DNA from: Bog-756 sp963710495
GTDB lineage: Bacteria > Actinomycetota > Acidimicrobiia > Acidimicrobiales > RAAP-2
Length of the DNA stretch: 64,000 bases
Reading direction: 5' to 3'
Assembly (NCBI GenBank): GCA_963710495.1
Contig: CAVQAI010000010.1
Location: 107,831 to 171,830 of the forward strand
Of this stretch, positions 1 to 6,995 are shown in pieces. Numbering within the stretch: position 1 is the stretch's first letter; every line of letters begins with the position of its first letter. The notes below the pieces were generated by a model that saw nothing but the letters and a program-made list of their open reading frames with translations, made no database searches and was not told where the DNA came from. The translations under genes were made by a program, and so were the position numbers.

Positions 1-675
1 AACCCGACGGGGGCGGTCTACCCGCGGGCGGAGATCGAGGCCATCGGGCGATGGGCCGCCGAGCACGACCTCTGGGTCCTGACCGACGAGATCTACGAGC
101 ACCTCGTCTACGGCGGTGCCGAGCACCACTCGATGCCGGTACTGGTGCCGGCGCTGACCGATCGGTGCATCGTGGTCAACGGGGTGGCGAAGACCTATGC
201 CATGACCGGGTGGCGGGTCGGTTGGATGATCGGCCCACCCGACATGGTGACGGCGGCCACCAATCTCCAGTCGCACGAGACGTCCAACGTGGCCAACGTC
301 TCCCAGCGGGCGGCCCTTGCCGCCCTCTCCGGCGATCTGGAGGCGGTGGCGGCCATGCGGCGAGCCTTCGACCGCCGGCGCCTCACCATTCACACCATGC
401 TCAACGAGATCGAGGGTGTCGAGTGCCCGCTCCCGGAAGGAGCCTTCTACGCCTTCCCCTCGGTCGAGGGACTACTGGGCCGCGAGATCCGCGGGCGGCA
501 CCAGACGTCCAGCGCCGAGCTGGCCGAGCTGGCCATCGACGAGGTGCAGGTGGCGGTGGTGCCCGGCGAGGCCTTCGGCGCGCCCGGTTACTTCCGGATG
601 TCGTACGCGCTGGGCGACGACGACCTCGTCGAGGGGGTCAGCCGTCTGGCCAAGCTCTTCGGCGACGCCGCGTGA
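1..675 (+). CDS. PLP-dependent aminotransferase class I/II, 5' end outside window
   Basis: This is the C-terminal part of a fold-type I aminotransferase (aspartate/aromatic aminotransferase-like); the reading frame is open from the first base, so the start lies upstream. Visible family motifs are NPTGAVY at the very beginning, TDEIYEHLVYGG, which holds the PLP-contacting Asp and Tyr, and VAKTYAMTGWRVGW, which holds the Schiff-base lysine. A conserved FRMSYAL motif near the end matches the substrate carboxylate-binding Arg region. The substrate cannot be told from this fragment. It precedes serA by about 80 nt on the same strand, so a role in amino acid metabolism is plausible, but that is inference. 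Confidence 0.9.
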   Translation, partial: NPTGAVYPRAEIEAIGRWAAEHDLWVLTDEIYEHLVYGGAEHHSMPVLVPALTDRCIVVNGVAKTYAMTGWRVGWMIGPPDMVTAATNLQSHETSNVANVSQRAALAALSGDLEAVAAMRRAFDRRRLTIHTMLNEIEGVECPLPEGAFYAFPSVEGLLGREIRGRHQTSSAELAELAIDEVQVAVVPGEAFGAPGYFRMSYALGDDDLVEGVSRLAKLFGDAA

Positions 676-755
676 CCGTCGGCCTCGGTGTGCCGCCCGG
701 GGTCCCCGGGCGGCGAATGGTCCCGGAGAAGCCGTGAAGGTGAGGAGGCGTTGCC

Positions 756-2321
756 ATGGCTAGGGTGCTGGTCACCGAAAAGCTGGCCCAGACGGGGCTC
801 GACATCCTGGACGCGGCCGGCCATGAGGTCGACGTCCGGCTGGGGCTGTCTCCCGAAGAGCTCGTCTCGGCCGTCGCCGGGGCCGAGGCCCTGATCATCC
901 GTTCGGCCACCACGGTCACCGCCGAGGTGCTCGCCGCCGGCACCGACCTGGTGGTGGTCGGGCGCGCCGGCATCGGGCTCGACAACGTCGACGTGCCCGC
1001 CGCCACCGAACGTGGCGTGATGGTGGTCAACGCTCCCCAGTCGAACATCCTCTCTGCCGCCGAGCAGGCGATGGCCCTGCTGCTGGCCCAGGCGCGCAAC
1101 ATCCCCCAGGCCCACGCCGCGCTGGTGGCGGGGAAGTGGGAGCGATCCAAGTGGGAGGGCGTGGAGCTGCACAGCAAGACACTGGGTGTCGTCGGACTCG
1201 GCCGGGTCGGCGCCCTGGTGGCCCAGCGGGCGCTGGCCTTCGGCATGCGGCTGGTGGCCTACGACCCGTTCGTCTCGGCCGATCGGGCCCGGCACATGGG
1301 GGTCGAGCTGATGGGCCTGGACGAGCTGATGACCCAGGCCGACTTCGTGAGCGTGCACCTCCCGAAGAACGCCGACACCGTCGGGTTGATCGGGAAAGAC
1401 CTGCTGGCCAAAGCCAAGCCCGGGCAGCGGATCATCAACACGGCCCGGGGCGGCATCGTGGACGAGGAGGCGCTGGCCGAGGCGATCCGCTCCGGCCAGG
1501 TGCAGGGCGCGGGCATCGACGTGTTCGCCAGGGAGCCCACCACCGAGTCACCACTCTTCGAGCTCCCCTCCGTGGTGGTGGCCCCCCACCTCGGCGCCTC
1601 CACCGCCGAGGCGCAGGACAAGGCCGGCGTGACCATCGCCGAGCAGGTCATCCTGGCCCTCAACGGCGACTTCGTCCCCTTCGCCGTCAACGTAGCCGCC
1701 ACCGATGTCTCCGAGACGGTCCGCCCGTTCATGGGCCTGGCCGAGCAGCTCGGCCGGATCCTCTCCTGCCTCAACGACGGGCTCCCGGACATGTTGGAGA
1801 TCGAGTACCAGGGTGGGTTGGCCGGCGCCGGCACCGGCATCCTCGGGCTGTCCGTCCTGAAGGGCCTGTTCGCCGCCACCACCGACGAGCCGGTCTCCTA
1901 TGTCAATGCGCCCCAGCTGGCCGCCACCCGGGGGCTCGAGGTCCGTGAGATCTCGACCGTCACACCCCATGACTTCGTCAACCTCATCGTCGTCCGCTGC
2001 GGCGACCACTCCGTCGCCGGCACGCTCACCGGCCCGCGCAACGAACCGAGGCTGGTGATGATGGACGACCACACCGTCGAGGTGCCCCCTGCGCCCCACA
2101 TGGTGGTGGTCCGCAACGACGACAGCCCGGGAATGATCGGGGTGGTGGGCACCCTCATCGGGCAGGCCGGTGTGTCCATCTCGTCGATGGCGGTCGGTCC
2201 GTCGGCCTCCGCCAACACCGCGCTCATGGTCCTCTCCACGGACACCAAGGTGCCCGACGACGCGTTGGCCAGCCTCCGGACGGCGCCCGGCATCAGCGAC
2301 GTCCACGTCGTCGAATCCTGA
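756..2321 (+). CDS. serA: D-3-phosphoglycerate dehydrogenase
   Basis: Oxidises 3-phosphoglycerate to 3-phosphohydroxypyruvate with NAD, the first step of serine synthesis in the cytoplasm. The 521-residue length and architecture fit the long actinobacterial type: a 2-hydroxyacid dehydrogenase core (about 1-315) with the NAD fold motif VVGLGRVGALVAQR, catalytic Arg in NTARGGIVDEEAL and catalytic His in VAPHLGAST; an intervening ASB-type domain (about 320-440); and a C-terminal ACT domain (about 450-521), which binds serine for feedback control in this family. AGGAGG lies 7 nt before the ATG, which supports this start. The next gene begins two bases after the stop, suggesting co-transcription. 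Confidence 0.96.
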   Translation: MARVLVTEKLAQTGLDILDAAGHEVDVRLGLSPEELVSAVAGAEALIIRSATTVTAEVLAAGTDLVVVGRAGIGLDNVDVPAATERGVMVVNAPQSNILSAAEQAMALLLAQARNIPQAHAALVAGKWERSKWEGVELHSKTLGVVGLGRVGALVAQRALAFGMRLVAYDPFVSADRARHMGVELMGLDELMTQADFVSVHLPKNADTVGLIGKDLLAKAKPGQRIINTARGGIVDEEALAEAIRSGQVQGAGIDVFAREPTTESPLFELPSVVVAPHLGASTAEAQDKAGVTIAEQVILALNGDFVPFAVNVAATDVSETVRPFMGLAEQLGRILSCLNDGLPDMLEIEYQGGLAGAGTGILGLSVLKGLFAATTDEPVSYVNAPQLAATRGLEVREISTVTPHDFVNLIVVRCGDHSVAGTLTGPRNEPRLVMMDDHTVEVPPAPHMVVVRNDDSPGMIGVVGTLIGQAGVSISSMAVGPSASANTALMVLSTDTKVPDDALASLRTAPGISDVHVVES

Positions 2322-2323
2322 GG

Positions 2324-2698
2324 ATGGTGGCCGGCACCGAGCGGGTTGCCCATCGGTTCGGCGCGGACCAGGTCGTCACGGTCTTCCGGTCCCGCCGGCG
2401 ACCCGAAGCCGAAGAGGCCTATCAGGTACTGAGCCGGGAGATGGAATCGAAGGCGCGTGCCATGCCGGGCTTCGTCGACTTCAAGTCGTTCACCGCCGAG
2501 GACGGTGAGCAGGTCTCGGTGGTGACGTTCGCCACGCCCGAGGACCAGCGGGCCTGGCGGGACGAGGCCTCCCACCGTCAGGCCCAACAGCGTGGCCGTG
2601 ACGAGATCTATGCCGAGTACTCGATACAGGTGGCCCGCTGCACCCGGGTCTCCGAGTGGTCACGACCACCGGGCCCGAGCGCTCCCGACCGGGACTGA
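2324..2698 (+). CDS. ABM-type (antibiotic biosynthesis monooxygenase fold) small protein
   Basis: A 124-residue protein with the dimeric alpha+beta barrel pattern: an N-terminal strand VVTVFRSRRRP, a helix with a Glu-rich segment, the strand PGFVDFKSFTAEDG, then VSVVTFATPEDQRAWRDEASHR. This matches the ABM/heme-degrading monooxygenase superfamily. The residues that would separate a heme oxygenase from a quinol-type monooxygenase are not clear here, so no reaction is assigned. It starts two bases after serA and is probably translated from the same message. The last 25 residues are Pro/Arg-rich and look disordered. Confidence 0.75.
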   Translation: MVAGTERVAHRFGADQVVTVFRSRRRPEAEEAYQVLSREMESKARAMPGFVDFKSFTAEDGEQVSVVTFATPEDQRAWRDEASHRQAQQRGRDEIYAEYSIQVARCTRVSEWSRPPGPSAPDRD

Positions 2699-3108
2699 GC
2701 CCCTCGGACCAGGACTGGGCCGGCTCTCCGAGCCTCGCCGCGTGGGCCGGTGCAGGTGCTCCGGCCGGTCCGGGCGCTCCGCCCGGTCCTGGCCGGCCTT
2801 TCAGTCCGACGCCCGATTGGTCGGCACCGGGGGCCAGGTGTCACCGCCGATGACGGGAGACCCGTCCGGCCCGCTGCTCTGGGACATCCGGGCCACGACT
2901 CGCGACGCCGACGATGGCCAGGGCCGCCAGCACCACCAGTCGCACGGTCCACTTGGCCACGGCCCTCAGCACGGGACCACCTTAGAACCGAGCGGACGGG
3001 TCGTTTGGGCGTCGACCGGACGCCCCGGCAAACTCGGGTATTCCGCCTGACCAGGTGGGCAAAGTTCGCTCTCGTCTGGTGCCGGCACGAACTCGAAGAG
3101 TGGTGCGT
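2699..3108. other. Non-coding stretch between the ABM gene and the first surface-protein promoter
   Basis: No convincing gene is seen here. Several frames are open, but their translations are low-complexity Pro/Arg/Gly strings typical of GC-rich noncoding DNA, and no frame has both a ribosome site and a recognisable family. The only structured element is the tandem 11-nt array that begins at its right edge. Confidence 0.5.
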
Positions 3109-3190
3109 GTCACGCCGAGGTAACCCTCAAGTTATCTCTCTGTGTCACGCCCCCATTTCGATTGACTTGGCTCGGGCCTCGTGACAGAAC
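3109..3190 (+). promoter_or_regulatory. Pho-box-like operator/promoter, copy 1
   Basis: Four consecutive 11-nt units are visible: GTCACGCCGAG, GTAACCCTCAA, GTTATCTCTCT and GTGTCACGCCC. TTGACT starts exactly 20 nt after the start of the last unit and is followed, after a 17-nt spacer, by CAGAAC. Direct repeats with an 11-nt period starting GTnA/GTGTCA are the established layout of OmpR-family (PhoB/PhoP) boxes, and GTGTCAC resembles the CTGTCAC-type half site. The regulator assignment is inference. The same layout recurs before three further genes; here the start codon lies about 100 nt downstream. Confidence 0.6.
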
Positions 3191-3293
3191 ACTACTGACA
3201 GTCGTCATGAGACGGACATGAATCGCTGGCTACCGGCTGTCCTTTGGTTTGCGTCACTTACGTACCCACCTGCCATTCGCAAGGAGTCGCCAA

Positions 3294-5738
3294 ATGCTCG
3301 GACGTCGAGCCCCGAAGGTCGTTGCCGCCTGCATTGCGGCAGTTGTTGTCGCTGCCGCCTTTGTCTTCGGCTCGTTGGCCTTCACCCAGGCGGCGCATGC
3401 CGGCACCGGGCCGGGCGCGTCGGGCAACACCATCACCGATGCCGCCCAGGCCCAGACCCCCTTCTCGCCCGGGACCTTCGACAGCGGCCAACCTATCGAC
3501 GTCGTCGTCCCACCGAACAGCGTGCTCACACCCGGAGCCACGATCTTCATCTTCGAGTGCGCCGCCCCCAACGGGGCCAACCCGACCAGCACCGCGGCCT
3601 GCGATGGCAATACCGGGTATGCGGGCGGCACCATCTCGGTCCAATCGGACGGTTCGATCGACGTGATCAACACGTCCACGTCCTCAGGGCTGCCCTACAA
3701 CGTGTACGCACTCCCAGACCAGCCGACTTTCAGTGAGAACCCGAACGGTGCACCCAAGTGTGGGCTCGGCTCGGCCAACGAGTGCGTGCTCTACATCGGG
3801 CAGGGCGGGGGAGGCGATACCGGGTTCTCGCAGCCGCACTTCTTCTCCCAGGCGTTCCAGGTCCACCCGGACCCGACCGACTCGGGAACGTTGAACCCCG
3901 GTGACGGCACCTTCCCGGCCGACTCGGCCCCGGCCATCACCTCGGCCAACAACACCACCTTCACCCAGGGGTCGGCCGGCACCTTCTCGGTGACCGCCAC
4001 CGGCTGGCCGCCGCCGGCCATCGCCGAGACGGGATCCCTCCCCTCGGGTGTGACCCTCAGCTCGAGCGGCGCCCTCTCGGGCACGGCGTCCTCGTTCGGG
4101 TCCTTCCCGATCACCATCACGGCCTCCAACGGGGTCGGCTCGCCGGCCACCCAGAGCTTCACCCTGACCGTGCAGCCGGGCGTCTCGGGTGACAACATCC
4201 CCGGCTCGGCCGCGGCCCAGACGCCGTTCTCACCGGGGACCTTCGACAGCGGCCAGGGCATCGACGTCGTCGTCCCACCGAACAGCGTGCTGACACCCGG
4301 GGCGAGGATCGAGGTCCTCGAGTGCGCCGCCCCCAACGGGGTCGACCCGACCAGCACCGCCGCCTGCGACGGCAACACCGCCTACGCGGGCGGCACCATC
4401 ACCGTCAACAGCGACGGCTCGATCGACCTGATCAACGGCTCGAGCGCCTCCGGCCAGCCCTACAACGTGTACGCACTCCCAGACCAGCCGACTTTCAGTG
4501 AGAGCGCGGGCGGGTTCCCCAAGTGCGGACAGGGCTCGGCCAACGAGTGCGTGCTCTACATCGGGCAGGGCGGGGGAGGCGATACCGGGTTCTCGCTGCC
4601 GCACTTCTTCTCGCAGGCGTTCCAGGTCCACCCGGACCCGACCGACTCGGGAACGTTGAACCCCGGCGACGGCACCTTCCCGGCCGACTCGGCCCCGGCC
4701 ATCACCTCGGCCAACAACACCACCTTCACCCAGGGGTCGGCCGGCACCTTCTCGGTGACCGCCACCGGCTGGCCGCCGCCGGCCATCGCCGAGACGGGAT
4801 CCCTACCCTCGGGTGTGACCCTCAGCTCGAGCGGCACCCTCTCGGGCACGGCGTCCTCGTTCGGGTCCTTCCCGATCACCATCACGGCCTCCAACGGGGT
4901 CGGCTCGCCGGCCACCCAGAGCTTCACCCTGACCGTGCAGCCGGGCGTCTCGGGTGACAACATCCCCGGCTCGGCCGCGGCCCAGACGCCGTTCTCACCG
5001 GGGACCTTCGACAGCGGCCAGGGCATCGACGTCGTCGTCCCACCGAACAGCGTGCTGACACCCGGGGCGAGGATCGAGGTCCTCGAGTGCGCCTCCCCCA
5101 ACGGGGTCGACCCGACCAGCACCGCCGCCTGCGACGGCGACACCGCCTACGCGGGCGGCACCATCACCGTCAACAGCGACGGCTCGATCGACCTGATCAA
5201 CGGCTCGAGCGCCTCCGGCCAGCCCTACAACGTGTACGCACTCCCAGACCAGCCGACTTTCAGTGAGAGCGCGGGCGGGTTCCCCAAGTGCGGACAGGGC
5301 TCGGCCAACGAGTGCGTGCTCTACATCGGGCAGGGCGGGGGAGGCGATACCGGGTTCTCGCTGCCGCACTTCTTCTCGCAGGCGTTCCAGGTCCACCCGG
5401 ACCCGACCGACTCGGGAACGTTGAACCCCGGCGACGGCACCTTCCCGGCCGACTCGGCCCCGGCCATCACCTCGGCCAACAACACCACCTTCACCCAGGG
5501 GTCGGCCGGCACCTTCTCGGTGACCGCCACCGGTTACGGTCCCCCGACCTTCTCCGAGACGGGGACCCTCCCGACCGGCGTGACGCTCAAAGCGTCGACC
5601 GGGGTGCTGTCGGGGACGCCCACTCAGGGCGGCGTGTTCCCGATCACCATCACAGCCAACAACGGAGTGAGCCCCGCCGCCACCCAGAGCTTCACGCTGA
5701 CCGTGAACGCGGCCTCCGGCCATCACCTCGGCCAATAA
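3294..5738 (+). CDS. Secreted repeat protein A, N-terminal part (frame broken at its end)
   Basis: The start is ATG 13 nt after the beginning of AAGGAG, the same arrangement as in the two sibling genes. A signal peptide is clear: basic LGRRAPK, a long Ala/Val/Phe hydrophobic stretch, then a cleavage-like AHAG. The mature part holds three copies of a roughly 255-residue module. Each module has a four-cysteine domain (ECAxPNG, ACDG, KCG, NECVLYIGQ) resembling the neocarzinostatin fold, followed by a He_PIG-type Ig domain (AITSANNTTFTQG ... FTLTV). The frame ends in GHHLGQ just after a single-base insertion near 5715; without it the protein would continue into the next entry. No sortase signal is seen. 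Function is unknown; secreted surface or matrix protein is inferred. Confidence 0.75.
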   Translation: MLGRRAPKVVAACIAAVVVAAAFVFGSLAFTQAAHAGTGPGASGNTITDAAQAQTPFSPGTFDSGQPIDVVVPPNSVLTPGATIFIFECAAPNGANPTSTAACDGNTGYAGGTISVQSDGSIDVINTSTSSGLPYNVYALPDQPTFSENPNGAPKCGLGSANECVLYIGQGGGGDTGFSQPHFFSQAFQVHPDPTDSGTLNPGDGTFPADSAPAITSANNTTFTQGSAGTFSVTATGWPPPAIAETGSLPSGVTLSSSGALSGTASSFGSFPITITASNGVGSPATQSFTLTVQPGVSGDNIPGSAAAQTPFSPGTFDSGQGIDVVVPPNSVLTPGARIEVLECAAPNGVDPTSTAACDGNTAYAGGTITVNSDGSIDLINGSSASGQPYNVYALPDQPTFSESAGGFPKCGQGSANECVLYIGQGGGGDTGFSLPHFFSQAFQVHPDPTDSGTLNPGDGTFPADSAPAITSANNTTFTQGSAGTFSVTATGWPPPAIAETGSLPSGVTLSSSGTLSGTASSFGSFPITITASNGVGSPATQSFTLTVQPGVSGDNIPGSAAAQTPFSPGTFDSGQGIDVVVPPNSVLTPGARIEVLECASPNGVDPTSTAACDGDTAYAGGTITVNSDGSIDLINGSSASGQPYNVYALPDQPTFSESAGGFPKCGQGSANECVLYIGQGGGGDTGFSLPHFFSQAFQVHPDPTDSGTLNPGDGTFPADSAPAITSANNTTFTQGSAGTFSVTATGYGPPTFSETGTLPTGVTLKASTGVLSGTPTQGGVFPITITANNGVSPAATQSFTLTVNAASGHHLGQ
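4191..5720 (+). repeat. Two near-identical 765-bp tandem modules
   Basis: The segment beginning GACAACATCCCCGGCTCGGC recurs with a period of 765 nt (255 codons). The two units are nearly identical at the DNA level, differing by scattered single bases such as Ala to Ser in the ECAxPNG motif. Each unit encodes one four-Cys domain and one Ig-like domain. The near identity at silent positions points to recent duplication or gene conversion. Confidence 0.85.
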
Positions 5739-5775
5739 CACCACGTTCACCGAGGGCACGGCCGGAAGCTTCACC

Positions 5776-6765
5776 GTGACGGACACCGGGACCCCCGCGC
5801 CCACGCTGGGCGAGTCGGGGACCCTCCCGACCGGGGTGACCTTCACCCCCGGTACCGGGGTGCTCTCGGGTACGCCCACCCAGGCTGGCGTGTTCCTGAT
5901 CACCTTCACGGCGACCAATGGGATCGGCTCACCGGCCAGCCAGAGCTTCACCCTGACGGTGGACGCGGCCCCGGCCATCACCTCGGCCAACAACGCCACC
6001 TTCACCCAGGGCACGGCCGGCAGCTTCACCGTGACGGCCACCGGGACACCCGCGCCCACCCTGGGCGAGTCGGGGACCCTCCCGACCGGGGTGACCTTCA
6101 CCCCCGGTACCGGGGTGCTCTCGGGCACGCCCACCCAGTCGGGCTCCTTCCCGGTCATCTTCACGGCGAGCAACGGTGTGGGCTCCCCGGCCAGCCAGAA
6201 CTTCACTCTGACGGTGAACACCTCCGGCGTTGCACCGGCCATCACCTCGGCGAACAAGACCACGTTCGTCGAGGGACAAACCAGCACCTTCACGGTGACG
6301 GCCACGGGCAACCCGACACCGACCTTGGCCGAATCGGGTGCACTCCCGGCCGGGGTGACGTTCACGCCTTCCACCGGGGCGCTGTCCGGGAAGCCGACGG
6401 TGACCGGGACCTTCCCGATCACCTTCACCGCCTCGAACGGTGTGAATCCGCCGGCCAGCCAGAGCTTCACGCTCACCGTGGTGGCCATGAAGATCACCAC
6501 CACATCGCTGCCGACGGCCCACATCGGACAGGCCTACAGCGCCCAGCTGCAGGCTACGGGCGGGTTGCCCCCCTATAAGTGGAAGAAGCTGTCCACCCTG
6601 CCCAAGGGGCTCAAGCTCAACGCCTCGACCGGTCAGATCGCCGGGACGATCACGAGCAAGAAGGTGGCCCCGGGCAACTACTCCTTCTCGGTGATGGTGA
6701 GCGACCACACCAAGCACGTCCACAACACGGCCGAGGCGACGTTCACGCTGACCGTGGCGTCATAG
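5776..6765 (+). CDS. Secreted repeat protein A, C-terminal part (after frameshift)
   Basis: The +1-shifted frame continues the He_PIG repeat series exactly where the upstream frame breaks, so this is the downstream part of the same gene and not an independent protein. The coding frame is open from about 5716; the first ATG lies inside an Ig repeat and has no ribosome site. It holds three Ig-like repeats of the TFTQG...GTLPTGVTFTPGTGVLSGTPT type. A final classical He_PIG domain follows, with LPTAHIGQAYSAQLQATGG, then the PYKWKK motif. The protein ends in a short FTLTVAS without wall anchor. Either the gene is a recent pseudogene, or one base is wrong in the sequence. Confidence 0.65.
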   Translation: MTDTGTPAPTLGESGTLPTGVTFTPGTGVLSGTPTQAGVFLITFTATNGIGSPASQSFTLTVDAAPAITSANNATFTQGTAGSFTVTATGTPAPTLGESGTLPTGVTFTPGTGVLSGTPTQSGSFPVIFTASNGVGSPASQNFTLTVNTSGVAPAITSANKTTFVEGQTSTFTVTATGNPTPTLAESGALPAGVTFTPSTGALSGKPTVTGTFPITFTASNGVNPPASQSFTLTVVAMKITTTSLPTAHIGQAYSAQLQATGGLPPYKWKKLSTLPKGLKLNASTGQIAGTITSKKVAPGNYSFSVMVSDHTKHVHNTAEATFTLTVAS

Positions 6766-6839
6766 GGCGGGGCCGGGCAACGAGGGGCACCAAGGGGTCG
6801 GTTCCCATCACAGAGAGATGGCCGGCGGACCGGGTGTTC

Positions 6840-6920
6840 GTCACGCCGAGGTAACCCTCCGGTTATCTCTCTGTGTCGGGCGCCGATACCCATTGACTTG
6901 GGTGTCGGACGTGACGCAAC
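6840..6920 (+). promoter_or_regulatory. Pho-box-like operator/promoter, copy 2
   Basis: Units GTCACGCCGAG, GTAACCCTCCG, GTTATCTCTCT and GTGTCGGGCGC follow each other at an 11-nt period. TTGACT again begins 20 nt after the start of the last unit, and CGCAAC follows after a 16-nt spacer, then ACTACTGAC as in copy 1. The start codon of surface protein B lies about 75 nt downstream. Confidence 0.6.
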
Positions 6921-6995
6921 ACTACTGACCGGAGGTGTCTCCTCCGGCCACGCCGTGGTTGCTGATCCACCCGAAGATCACCCAAGGAGCTGCCC

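Noticed and set aside
4995..6524. Minus-strand frame of 509 codons
   Set aside because: Shadow of the repeat gene A; its composition switches abruptly and no family motif is present.
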